A stretch of DNA of 36,262 nt from a gamma proteobacterium endosymbiont of Lamellibrachia anaximandri (GCA_016756835.1 JAESPE010000033.1:1-36262); one strand, 5' to 3'. Counted from the stretch's first letter, positions 18,105 through 26,530 are shown. Numbers and translations: made by a program. Notes: a model not told the origin generated them from the letters alone.

Positions 18105-20789
18105 ATGAGAAAAAACGTGTCGAGTCATCGCTTGGAAGGGACGGATCGATCAGTGCAGTACGATGTCAAACCCTGGTTTATCGGCTTGGCGGCTGCATGG
18201 ACATTGTGCATCCTGAGCGCCCTTGCCTGGGGTGTCCACCATGAGTACCAAGATGCTCAGGAGCAGGCGCGAACCCAACTACGTGCTAATTTCTTCAAGG
18301 ATCTCGCCTTCCGGCGCTGGGGCGCCAAACATGGCGGCGTCTATGTGCCGGTCACCGAGCAGACCCAACCCGATCCACTATTGGCGGACTATCCCGAACG
18401 GGACGTGACCACTCCATCCGGACGTCTCCTGACCCTGATCAATCCGGCTTTGATGACGCGCCGGTTCTACGAAATGGTTGATGAGGGTGACACGGGAGTA
18501 CGTGGCCACATCAGCGGACTACGACCGTTAAACCCGGAAAACAAGCCAGATACCTGGGAAGCGGAGGCGCTGGAGGCCTTCAAAGGTGGAGCCAGGGAGA
18601 TTACCGCTGTCACAGCGTTGGATGGGCAACCCTATCTACGTCTGATTCGGCCATTGACGATGGCAAAACCCTGCCTCAAATGCCATATTCAACAGGGGTT
18701 CAAACTGGATGATCTCAGTGGGGCTATCAGCGTATCGATACCAATGGCCCGGCTTGAAGAGGAGGCCAGACATCATACACAGGTAATGATAGCCATACTT
18801 GTTACGATCTGGCTGGTTGGTATGGCCGGTTTGGGTATGGGTTACCGCCGTCATTCCCTGCAAATCCAGGAACGGGAACAGGCTGAATGGAATCTGCGGG
18901 TAAGTGAGAAAAAGATCCGACAGGATTACCACTCGCAGAGGGTGCTCTCCTCTATTCTCAAAATCTCCATGCAATCCATTCCATTGAAAGAGAAGCTGAA
19001 GCAATCCCTCGATCAGATACTTTCCATCCCTTGGTTCCACATTCAGGAGAAAGGCTGCATCTTTCTTGTAGAGGGCGACGATCCTTCGTTGATAATGCAG
19101 GCACAGCGGGGATTATCAAAATCCCTGCAAACGGCCTGCGCAACGGTGCCTTTCGGGAAATGTCTTTGTGGTCGCGCAGCACAGAGTGATGAAATAATCT
19201 TTTCGGATTGCGTGGATGAGCAACATCTAAATACCGGTTTACCAATGGCAAACCACGGCCACTACTGCGTCCCCATTCTCTCCAACGATAGAACCATCGG
19301 CATATTGAATCTCTATGTTGAAGCGCACCACCGGAAGAGCGAGGATGAAATACGGTTTCTAATGGCTGTGACCCATGTGCTGGCAGGTATGATCATGCAA
19401 GATCAGGCTGAACAGGAACTGCAGCAACATGCCTTTTACGATGTTTTGACCAAACTACCTAACCGGGCTCTGTTCATGGAGCGGCTGGATCGTTTGATAC
19501 AACATTCGAAGCGGCATCCCAACAGCCTGTTTGCGGTTCTTTTCCTGGATATTGACCGGTTTAAAAATATTAATGACAGCCTCGGCCATACGGCAGGTGA
19601 TCAACTGCTGATAAATGCATCAGAGCGACTGCAGGCATGCATTCGCCCCAGTGATACGGTGGCCCGCCTGGGGGGTGACGAATTCATCATTCTGCTGGAT
19701 GAGATCGATGATGTCGCGGAACCCTATCGTATCGCCGGACGCATCCATGAGATGTTCAAACGCCCATTTGAACTGGCGGGGCACGAGGTCTTTTCCACTA
19801 CCAGCGTGGGTATTGCCCTCGCCAAGCCGAATAGTCAGGATGCGGAGAAACTGCTACGCAACGCTGATAGCGCGATGTACCGGGCCAAGAACCAGGGTCC
19901 CGGGCAGACTGCAGTGTTCGACAGCGAAATGCATGCACAGGCAATCATGCTGCTGAACAAAGAGATAGATCTGCGCCTGGCGGTGGAAAATGAAGCGTTG
20001 CAGGTCCATTATCAGCCAATTATCGGCATCGAGTCAGACCGTCTTGCCGGCTTCGAAGCTCTCGCCCGTTGGGACCATCCGATATACGGCATGGTGTCAC
20101 CGGATGAGTTCATCCGGATCGCTGAAGAGAGTGGTTTGATCCAGGCGCTGGGAGCGCAGATATTGGGCAAGGCCTGCCGGCAGATGCAACAATGGATTAG
20201 CCAATCTCCTTCCCATGCTGACCTGTATGTGAGCGTCAACCTTTCACTGAAACAGGTTCTTTTCCCCGGGTATATCGATTGGTTGGAAAACGTACTGCGG
20301 GAAACGGGGTTGCCGCCCAGAAGCTTGAGACTTGAGATCACCGAGAACATTCTGATGGAGGATGTGGAAACCACTTGCGCTATCCTCGACCAGATAAAGC
20401 AACTCGGAGTGGGCCTCTATATCGATGATTTCGGCACCGGCTACTCATCGATGAGCTACCTGCACCGTTTTCCGTTCGACGCATTGAAGGTTGACCGCTC
20501 CTTCGTATCAAACATCGGCAAGGGAACTCAATATGCCGACCTGATAGGGGGCATAGTTGCCGTCGCGAAAAGCTTCAGAATGGATGTAATTGCCGAGGGA
20601 GTGGAGAGGCAGGAGCAGTTGGAGAAACTTCAGGAGCTGGGTTGCAACAGCGTTCAGGGCTATATCTTCTCTCCACCTGTCACCTCGAAAGAAGCCGGGA
20701 AGTTGTTGGCCAGAAAATCAGGTTGGATGGTACCGGCCCCCACGGGGACCGGTACCAAACATCATTCTCAGCCTTTCAGATTGGCCTGA
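18105..20789 (+). CDS. Heme-binding DUF3365-GAF-GGDEF-EAL c-di-GMP protein
   Basis: This 894-aa membrane protein probably makes and/or breaks c-di-GMP. TM helix 1 (about 24-43) is followed by a periplasmic DUF3365 (Tll0287-like) domain with a c-type heme motif CLKCH at 190-194, then TM helix 2 (about 226-247), a GAF domain (about 290-430, with CLCGRAAQ and IIFSDCVDE) and GGDEF. The cyclase site is GGDEF at about 523-527, with DIDRFKNIND and an RxxD I-site (RPSD). The EAL domain follows (EALARWDHP, LEITENILMED, DDFGTGYSS, KVDRSFV). Both catalytic domains look intact, so bifunctionality is possible. The single CxxCH suggests redox or gas (NO, O2) sensing. The last 22 bp overlap the convergent adk gene. 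The start ATG has AGGG about 9 nt upstream. Confidence 0.95.
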   Translation: MRKNVSSHRLEGTDRSVQYDVKPWFIGLAAAWTLCILSALAWGVHHEYQDAQEQARTQLRANFFKDLAFRRWGAKHGGVYVPVTEQTQPDPLLADYPERDVTTPSGRLLTLINPALMTRRFYEMVDEGDTGVRGHISGLRPLNPENKPDTWEAEALEAFKGGAREITAVTALDGQPYLRLIRPLTMAKPCLKCHIQQGFKLDDLSGAISVSIPMARLEEEARHHTQVMIAILVTIWLVGMAGLGMGYRRHSLQIQEREQAEWNLRVSEKKIRQDYHSQRVLSSILKISMQSIPLKEKLKQSLDQILSIPWFHIQEKGCIFLVEGDDPSLIMQAQRGLSKSLQTACATVPFGKCLCGRAAQSDEIIFSDCVDEQHLNTGLPMANHGHYCVPILSNDRTIGILNLYVEAHHRKSEDEIRFLMAVTHVLAGMIMQDQAEQELQQHAFYDVLTKLPNRALFMERLDRLIQHSKRHPNSLFAVLFLDIDRFKNINDSLGHTAGDQLLINASERLQACIRPSDTVARLGGDEFIILLDEIDDVAEPYRIAGRIHEMFKRPFELAGHEVFSTTSVGIALAKPNSQDAEKLLRNADSAMYRAKNQGPGQTAVFDSEMHAQAIMLLNKEIDLRLAVENEALQVHYQPIIGIESDRLAGFEALARWDHPIYGMVSPDEFIRIAEESGLIQALGAQILGKACRQMQQWISQSPSHADLYVSVNLSLKQVLFPGYIDWLENVLRETGLPPRSLRLEITENILMEDVETTCAILDQIKQLGVGLYIDDFGTGYSSMSYLHRFPFDALKVDRSFVSNIGKGTQYADLIGGIVAVAKSFRMDVIAEGVERQEQLEKLQELGCNSVQGYIFSPPVTSKEAGKLLARKSGWMVPAPTGTGTKHHSQPFRLA
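20729..20756. terminator. Strong hairpin in the convergent adk / EAL gene ends
   Basis: The 8-bp arms GGTACCGG and CCGGTACC are extended inward by CCCC/GGGG across one mismatch. The hairpin lies inside the last codons of the EAL gene and 12 bp beyond the adk stop on the minus strand. Read in the adk direction it is followed by ATCCAACCTGATTTTC, which is only moderately T-rich. It may terminate or stabilise adk mRNA. Confidence 0.45.
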
Positions 20790-21409
20790 ATGGTCTCGAC
20801 AACAACGTCACTTGAAGTGGCGTTGATGTCCCACAACATGCCTTCGCCCTCATAGAAACCGGCCAGCGGCGCGGTCTGCTCGTTGAAGACGTCCAGACGC
20901 TTGGAGATCGCCTCTTCGGTCTCATCGTCACGCTGTACCACGGCACCGCCGCAAGCGTCGCACTTTCCCTCTTCCTTCGGCGGGTTGCTCTTGACGTTGT
21001 AGATGGCGCCGCAGTCCACGCAGGTACGACGGGTGGTCAGACGGTCGAGGATCACCTCACGCGGCACGTTCAGGTTGACCACGCCGTCCAGCGCGATATT
21101 CAGCTTGGCCAGCAGCTCTTTCAGCGCCTCTGCCTGGGGAATGGTGCGGGGAAAACCGTCCAGCAGGAAACCTGCCTTGCAGTCGTCTTCCAGCAGGCGC
21201 TCGCCCATGATGCCCATGATCAGGTCGTCGGAAACCAGCTCGCCGGCGGTCATGGCCGCTTTGGCCTTCTTGCCCAGTTCGGTGCCGGCCTTGACGGCGG
21301 CGCGCAGGATATCGCCGGTGGAGATCTGCACGGAACCGTCGATAGCGGTCAGCAGTTTGGCTACAGTGCCCTTGCCCGCGCCGGGCGCACCCAGAAGAAT
21401 CAGTCGCAT
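20768..21409 (-). CDS. adk: Adenylate kinase (zinc LID type)
   Basis: This is a 213-aa cytoplasmic enzyme (ATP + AMP to 2 ADP). P-loop GAPGAGKGT at residues 8-16, STGDILRAA in the AMP site, GFLLDGFPRT, and DRLTTRR before the LID. The LID carries four cysteines (C130, C133, C150, C153), giving a C-x2-C-x16-C-x2-C structural zinc site in place of the His/Ser/Thr/Asp set of E. coli-type Adk. I chose the ATG at 21409, preceded by AAGGG at good spacing. The frame is open 20 codons further upstream, but those codons look non-coding. Convergent with the upstream GGDEF-EAL gene, overlapping it by 22 bp. Confidence 0.96.
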   Translation of the reverse strand: MRLILLGAPGAGKGTVAKLLTAIDGSVQISTGDILRAAVKAGTELGKKAKAAMTAGELVSDDLIMGIMGERLLEDDCKAGFLLDGFPRTIPQAEALKELLAKLNIALDGVVNLNVPREVILDRLTTRRTCVDCGAIYNVKSNPPKEEGKCDACGGAVVQRDDETEEAISKRLDVFNEQTAPLAGFYEGEGMLWDINATSSDVVVETIQANLKG

Positions 21410-21638
21410 AGTCTTACCCTTTTTACTTAAAATGGAGAATCGAGTTGATGAGATGTTTCCCCCGCTCACACGGGAATTGGGCGCAGATTGTGTCGCTACT
21501 GGGGGGAAAAATCAAAATTGTCTGCAAATAGACCGCCTCAACGGTGGATTTTCGTCGCCCATTCTGGTGAAATTCATCGTCTTCCTGCTCGTTTTGCAGA
21601 CGGATTCTCCAACCTAACAAGGTCGACCTGGACGCAGC

Positions 21639-22361
21639 ATGAACTCCCCTGACCCGACAACCCACGATGAAACCGCCTCCGGCAATCCGCGCCGCGGCAA
21701 TGGGCGTATCAGGCTGATTCTGGCACTGGGGGCCGTCGCCCTGCTGATCTTCTGGTTCTACCCGATGCTCTTTACGGAAGAGGTAAGTCCCGAGATACCG
21801 CAGGAAGAGATCGACCCCATCATCCGCGCCCAGATCGAAGCGGCCAGGCTGCCGGAGGAGGAGTCGGTAGAGTCGGCGCCGGTAGAGATTGAGTCCAAAC
21901 CCGATACAATCGATATCCAGACGGCGAAGATAGAGATGCCTCAGACTCTCCCCCCCCCTACCCCGGATTTGGAAGAGGGTGAGGCCGCGAGAATCCTCAT
22001 CGCCTCTATCCGTAATGGCAGGGAGAACCTGGAACTGGATCAGCTGGGTCAACGGGCAGACTCATTCCAGCAGGAGGGGAAAACCACTGACGCCTATCTG
22101 CTCTATTTCTTCGCCGCCCGACAGGGTCATGCGGACTCGGCCCTGATCCTGGGTAAAATGAACGACCCGGCCACGTTCGATGCCGACAACGAGGTACTCG
22201 AACAGCCTGACCCGACCCAAGCCTTCAAGTGGTACTCCATGGCCGCCGGAAATGGACTCAGCGAGGCGCAGACCCGCCTCGCCACGCTGCACAATACCAT
22301 TGAGCAGGCGGCTGCCAACGGAGACCCCCAAGCGCAACGACTGCTGCTGAACTGGCAATGA
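21639..22361 (+). CDS. Membrane-anchored Sel1/TPR-like protein
   Basis: This 240-aa protein has a cytoplasmic N-terminus of about 26 residues, one transmembrane helix (about 26-45, LILALGAVALLIFWFYPMLF), a long acidic Pro/Glu-rich linker, and a C-terminal helical region resembling Sel1/TPR repeats (AYLLYFFAARQGHADSALIL, AFKWYSMAAGNGLSEAQTRLA, AAANGDPQAQRLLL). It is probably anchored in the inner membrane with its repeats in the periplasm. A C8 run (21951-21958) in the linker encodes prolines. Its TGA overlaps the VWA gene start (ATGA), so the two are translationally coupled. It is the first gene of the VWA-ABC set. The function is unknown; scaffolding of partners is a guess from the fold. Confidence 0.8.
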   Translation: MNSPDPTTHDETASGNPRRGNGRIRLILALGAVALLIFWFYPMLFTEEVSPEIPQEEIDPIIRAQIEAARLPEEESVESAPVEIESKPDTIDIQTAKIEMPQTLPPPTPDLEEGEAARILIASIRNGRENLELDQLGQRADSFQQEGKTTDAYLLYFFAARQGHADSALILGKMNDPATFDADNEVLEQPDPTQAFKWYSMAAGNGLSEAQTRLATLHNTIEQAAANGDPQAQRLLLNWQ

Positions 22362-24403
22362 CTATGCAACTGCGAATTCTTTCCCTTATTCTGCTCCTTA
22401 CCCTGACGAACGGCCCACTGTTTGCCGCGTTGGAGACCCCTCTTCGCCCCCTTTTGATGCCGGACAAACAGTCGCTCTATCAACGAGTATTGGCCAAACC
22501 GGATGCGCGATTCCACTCCACCCCGGAGAGTGAAGCGGGAGAGAAAGCCATCCCCTTTACCGCCTTTTATGTCTATGCAAGGAAGGAAGTCAACGGCGAG
22601 GGCTGGCAGCAGGTGGGGCACAACCGCCACGGCCAGCTTGCGGGCTGGATCAGGGAGACGGATCTGATCCCCTGGAATCAGGGGCTGACCATCGCCTTTC
22701 GAGAACCCCTGGGCAACGACCGCGTCCTTCTGTTCAGAGACAAGGCGGGACTCAAATCACTGGTGGATACCTATGACCTGGAGCATTACAAGCAGGTCTA
22801 TGCGGATGCTGAGAGCGGCAAACTGACCGCCGAATCTCCGGTTATCGCCATCCAGCCAAAAACCCATGTGGACATACTCAAGGATTTCTATTTGGTCCCT
22901 ATCCGCAGCCATGAGGATGTCTATCTCGGCAATGAACAGGCGCGCATCCTGCAAGTCTCCAGCGTACCTTTGCAGACAGCCAAAAAGCAGCAGCCGAAGA
23001 GAGAGCAGGCTAAACCGGCCAACCCAACAACAGCAGCGCCGACCAAACGGTTCCGCTCAGGCGTGGTCTTTGTCATCGACGCCACCCTCTCCATGGATCC
23101 CTACATCGACCGCACCCGTGTGGCAGTACGCAAGGTCTACGAAACCATCACCAAAGAAGAACTCACCGGCGATGTCAGCTTTGGCCTGATCGCCTTTAGG
23201 GACAGCCCCGAAAGCGTACCGGAACTGGAGTACCTCACCCGCACCTACGTCACGCTGGAACAGGGACAGAACGCCGACAGTTTCTTCAGGCAGGTCTCTT
23301 CGCTGAAGGCCGCCACCGCTTCCAGCAAAGGATTCATCGAAGACAGCTTTGCCGGTATCAACGAGGCCATCGACAACATCGACTGGGAGGGTCAGGATGC
23401 CCGCTATGTCGTGCTGATCACCGACGCCGGCCCGCGAGACGCCTCCGACCCCCTCTCCGGCACCGGCCTCAATGCCGAAAGCCTCGCCCGGTTGGCACGT
23501 AACAAAGGTATTGCCCTTTCGGTACTGCATCTACTGACCCCAAGCCAGTACGCCAACCACGAAGGCGCCGCGGAACGTTACAAGGCACTCTCCTACTACC
23601 CCGGCATCGGCAGTTTCTATTTTGGCGTCAAGACCGGCGATGTGAACCGCTTTGGCCGCGTCATGGACTCACTGGCTCACCAGATTACCGATCAGGTCAA
23701 GGTCACTGCTATCGCCGCAGCGGGCAAGACGATCCAGAATCAGGCAAAACCTACCCCTGTCCCCGCCAGCGTCGAGCAGGAGGTTGTGCAGGAAGAGGAA
23801 CCGGATCAACTGGCCCAGTTCCAGGCCAAGGTCGCAAAGCTCGGCTATGCCCTGCGCATGCGCTATCTGCAGCAGGACAAGGCGGAGCAGATCCCCAGCG
23901 TTTTCAATGCCTGGCTGGTGGATCGGGATTTCAAAAACCCGGAGCGCCAGACCCTGGACGTGCGCGTCCTGCTGACTCGCGACCAGCTGAGTGATCTGCA
24001 CAGCATCATGCGTCAGGTGTTGGAAACCGCAGAGGAGGGTCTGCTCTCCCCTCGCAGTTTTCTCAATGATCTGAAGAGTCTGGCCGCCACCATCTCCCGG
24101 GATCCGGAACAACTCGGCAGCACCACCCGCGTCAGCAGCGCCCTCGAAGGCAACCTGGCGGACATGGGTTTCATGCGCGAATATATCGAAGACCTGCCCT
24201 ACACCGGCGAAGTGATGGGCCTCTCCCTGGAAAACTGGCAGGACTGGCCGGCGAGGGATCAACTCGCCTTCATCCACCGGATGGAGGAGAAGATCAACTA
24301 CTACCAGGTTCTGCACGACCATACCGACCTCTGGGTCTCCCTTGATGGCAGTTCAGTATCCGGCGACTCAGTATTCCCTATCGCGCTGGAAATGCTGCCT
24401 TAA
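22358..24403 (+). CDS. Exported SH3-like/VWA protein, PpkA C-terminal-like
   Basis: This 681-aa protein has a signal peptide (cleavage around LFAAL, residue 24), an SH3-like segment (about 40-110: LYQRVLAKPDARFH, GWQQVGHNRHGQLAGWIRE), a second beta-rich region, a Gln/Pro/Lys linker (about 205-232) and a von Willebrand A domain (about 235-440). The MIDAS loop reads DATLSM, close to DxSxS, with FGLIAFRDSPE and YVVLITDAGPRD further on. A helical C-terminal domain of about 200 aa follows. From memory of the family, this arrangement resembles the periplasmic half of the type VI secretion kinase PpkA. Here there is no kinase domain, and a signal peptide replaces the kinase-TM part. It is coupled to the upstream gene (ATGA overlap) and lies 7 nt before the ABC ATPase gene. 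Confidence 0.87.
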   Translation: MTMQLRILSLILLLTLTNGPLFAALETPLRPLLMPDKQSLYQRVLAKPDARFHSTPESEAGEKAIPFTAFYVYARKEVNGEGWQQVGHNRHGQLAGWIRETDLIPWNQGLTIAFREPLGNDRVLLFRDKAGLKSLVDTYDLEHYKQVYADAESGKLTAESPVIAIQPKTHVDILKDFYLVPIRSHEDVYLGNEQARILQVSSVPLQTAKKQQPKREQAKPANPTTAAPTKRFRSGVVFVIDATLSMDPYIDRTRVAVRKVYETITKEELTGDVSFGLIAFRDSPESVPELEYLTRTYVTLEQGQNADSFFRQVSSLKAATASSKGFIEDSFAGINEAIDNIDWEGQDARYVVLITDAGPRDASDPLSGTGLNAESLARLARNKGIALSVLHLLTPSQYANHEGAAERYKALSYYPGIGSFYFGVKTGDVNRFGRVMDSLAHQITDQVKVTAIAAAGKTIQNQAKPTPVPASVEQEVVQEEEPDQLAQFQAKVAKLGYALRMRYLQQDKAEQIPSVFNAWLVDRDFKNPERQTLDVRVLLTRDQLSDLHSIMRQVLETAEEGLLSPRSFLNDLKSLAATISRDPEQLGSTTRVSSALEGNLADMGFMREYIEDLPYTGEVMGLSLENWQDWPARDQLAFIHRMEEKINYYQVLHDHTDLWVSLDGSSVSGDSVFPIALEMLP

Positions 24404-24410
24404 ATTAACT

Positions 24411-25190
24411 GTGAGCAGTTTTTTCAATGAGCGTCCGGGGGTACCCAGTCCTACCGGCAACAGGATACTCATCTACCATTTACGCGACGTGGTAAAGACC
24501 CGTGAGGCAGAGGGCGTGGCCTTTCGCCTGCGCGTACCCAGCCTGCAAATCGCAATGGGGGAGAAGGTCGCCCTGATCGGCGAGAGCGGTAGCGGCAAGA
24601 GCACCCTGCTCGACATGCTCTCCATGACCCTGAAACCCAGCGAGATAGGCTCCTTCCGCTTTCGCCCGGGTCCCGGCACCGAACCCGTGGACATCTCAGA
24701 GCACTGGCGCAAGAAGCGGCTCAACCGGCTTGGCGACCTGCGCCGTCAACGCATCGGTTATGTCATGCAGACAGGTGGACTGCTGCCCTATCTCACTGTG
24801 CGGGAAAATATTGGTCTCTCGCGGCGGCTGCTCAATATGCCGGGGAATGAGATGATCGAAGAACTCGCCGGCAATCTCGGTATTCGGCGCCATCTCGACA
24901 AACTGCCGCACCTGCTCTCCGTAGGTGAACGCCAACGGGTTGCCATCGGCCGCGCCCTGGCTCATCGCCCCTCCATCGTCATCGCTGACGAACCGACCGC
25001 CTCCCTCGATCCGATTGCCGCTGAGAAGATCATGTCCCTCTTCATCGAACTGGTGGACGAGCTCCACATCACCGTCATCATCGCCAGTCACGCCTGGCGG
25101 CATATCAACCGGCTGGGTCTGCGCCACCTCTCCCACGTCACACGGCGCGAGGAGAATGGCCATACCACCGAAACCGTGGTTAGTGGGTAG
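24411..25190 (+). CDS. ABC transporter ATPase, LolD/TagT-like
   Basis: This is a cytoplasmic ATPase of about 259 aa from the LolD/MacB/FtsE group, a class that powers mechanotransmission or lipoprotein extraction rather than classical import. Walker A GESGSGKST (57-65), Q-loop YVMQ (120), a signature LSVGE (169-173, with Val and Glu where LSGGQ is usual), Walker B SIVIADE, D-loop ASLD, and H-loop VIIASHAW. A GTG 7 nt after the VWA stop is the only sensible start. It has no clear Shine-Dalgarno, so translation probably depends on coupling. It pairs with the permease that follows. TagT of the T6SS Tag/PpkA pathway is the nearest functional analogue I can suggest from context. Confidence 0.88.
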   Translation: MSSFFNERPGVPSPTGNRILIYHLRDVVKTREAEGVAFRLRVPSLQIAMGEKVALIGESGSGKSTLLDMLSMTLKPSEIGSFRFRPGPGTEPVDISEHWRKKRLNRLGDLRRQRIGYVMQTGGLLPYLTVRENIGLSRRLLNMPGNEMIEELAGNLGIRRHLDKLPHLLSVGERQRVAIGRALAHRPSIVIADEPTASLDPIAAEKIMSLFIELVDELHITVIIASHAWRHINRLGLRHLSHVTRREENGHTTETVVSG

Positions 25191-25197
25191 AGCGCTA

Positions 25198-26409
25198 GTG
25201 CTGCGCCGCTTTAAAAACGTCTTCTGGCTTGCCAACCGCGATTACAAAAACGAATGGCAGATGTCCGGCTTCTTCGTGATCGCCCTAGCCGCTGTGCTGG
25301 CTCCGATGATGATCCTCTTCGGACTCAAATTCGGCATCATCGGCAGCATGCTGGACAATCTGATCGAAGACCCCCGCAACCGGGAGATCCGTCCCATCGG
25401 CAGTGGCCGCTACGACCGGGCCTGGATCGAAAATCTGCGCAGCCGGGACGGTGTCAACTTCATCGTGCCCCGCACCCGCGCCATCGCCGCCACCATTCAG
25501 CTCAAGAGCGAAAAGGCCTCCCGCATCCTGTCGGTGGAGATGCTGCCCACGGATCGTGGTGACCCACTGCTGAACGGACTCGATATACCCACCGGACTGC
25601 ATCAACTCGTCCTGTCCGAATCTGCGGCACGCAAACTCAAGGCCAGCAAGGGTGACAAGATAAGCGGCAGCCTGGCCCGGAGATTCCGTGGCCGCAGCGA
25701 ACGGGTACATATCGAACTGACGGTCGAGGATATTGCCAAACCGGGGGCATTCAGCCGTGACGGCGCATTCGCCCCTGTCTACCTGGTGGAGTCGGCAGAG
25801 GCATTTCGTGACGGACAGGCGGTGCCAGCGCTCGGCTGGAAGGGCAACAAACCGGAAGGCGCGGGGCGAACCTACCCCAGTTTTCGGCTCTATACCCGCT
25901 CCATCTACGATGTCGAACCTATCAGCAAGATACTGTTGCAGCAGGGTATAGAAGTCCGCACCCGCGCGGCGGATATCGAGATCGTCCGCAACATGGATCG
26001 TAACCTGAGTGCGGTGTTCTGGCTGATCGCAGTGATCGGCCTGATCGGCTTCTCTTTCTCTCTCGGTGCCAGTCTATGGGCCAATGTTGACCGTAAACGC
26101 AAAGAGTTGAGCGTACTGCGGCTGGTGGGCTTTCGCACCGGCGATATCATCTGGTTCCCTGTGATCCAGTCACTTTTTACCGGCATACTCGGCTGGGCCA
26201 GTGCATCCCTGATCTACCTGGGCGTCGCCTATTCCATCAATGAGATGTTCGCCTCACAACTGGAGAGTGGAGACACTGTCTGCCGACTGTTGCCGGAACA
26301 CTTTCTCATCGCTCTGGGGCTGACCTGCACCGCCGCTATCCTCGCCGCCACCCTGGCGGGTTACCGCGCTGCCAGAATCGAGCCGTCAGAGGGCCTGCGG
26401 GATATCTAA
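25198..26409 (+). CDS. ABC transporter permease, FtsX/MacB/TagS-like
   Basis: This permease of about 403 aa has the four-helix MacB/FtsX architecture. A first TM helix (GFFVIALAAVLAPMMILFGL) is followed by a large periplasmic domain (about 40-270) and three C-terminal helices (VFWLIAVIGLIGFSFSLGAS, SLFTGILGWASASLIYLGVA, FLIALGLTCTAAILAATLAG). The ending YRAARIEPSEGLRDI is typical of FtsX-like permeases, as is the coupling segment RKELSVLRLVGFR. The likely start is GTG at 25198, with AGAG 5 nt upstream. A GTG at 25183 overlapping the ATPase gene is the alternative. It forms the membrane half of the transporter with the ATPase gene just upstream. The reading frame is open much further upstream, but there it is a shadow of the ATPase gene. 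Confidence 0.88.
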   Translation: MLRRFKNVFWLANRDYKNEWQMSGFFVIALAAVLAPMMILFGLKFGIIGSMLDNLIEDPRNREIRPIGSGRYDRAWIENLRSRDGVNFIVPRTRAIAATIQLKSEKASRILSVEMLPTDRGDPLLNGLDIPTGLHQLVLSESAARKLKASKGDKISGSLARRFRGRSERVHIELTVEDIAKPGAFSRDGAFAPVYLVESAEAFRDGQAVPALGWKGNKPEGAGRTYPSFRLYTRSIYDVEPISKILLQQGIEVRTRAADIEIVRNMDRNLSAVFWLIAVIGLIGFSFSLGASLWANVDRKRKELSVLRLVGFRTGDIIWFPVIQSLFTGILGWASASLIYLGVAYSINEMFASQLESGDTVCRLLPEHFLIALGLTCTAAILAATLAGYRAARIEPSEGLRDI

Positions 26410-26441
26410 CGAAGGGACAGCACCCCGAAATACCGTAAGGA

Positions 26442-26530
26442 GTAGGCCGGTTCAAGCGCAGCGGAACCGGCAATTCCATACGCCCTGTCAATTTGAAAAT
26501 GCCCGATCCGCTACGCTTGATCGGGCCTAC
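26442..26530. repeat. Inverted pair of REP-like palindromes (REPIN arrangement)
   Basis: Unit A (26442-26471) reads GTAGGCCGGTTC, then the loop AAGCGCAGCG, then GAACCGGC. Unit B (26501-26530) is the same element inverted; its reverse complement reads GTAGGCCCGATC, then AAGCGTAGCG, then GATCGGGC. The units match at 25 of 30 positions. Four of the five differences are paired, compensatory changes in the stems. They are separated by 29 bp in the convergent gap between the ABC permease and DUF2956 genes. A third copy lies at 13686-13715. Confidence 0.8.

Noticed and set aside
21423-22052. Minus-strand open frame of about 209 codons opposite the Sel1-like gene
   Set aside because: The plus-strand frame has a transmembrane helix, Sel1-like repeats and translational coupling to the VWA gene. 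The antisense frame shows none of these.
24925-25197. Upstream extension of the ABC permease frame
   Set aside because: It is Ser/Pro-rich nonsense overlapping the ATPase signature and Walker B region in another frame.
26442-26530. Inverted palindromes as a CRISPR array or attachment site
   Set aside because: There are only two units in inverted orientation with no regular spacers, and no cas or integrase gene is nearby. REP-like elements fit better.
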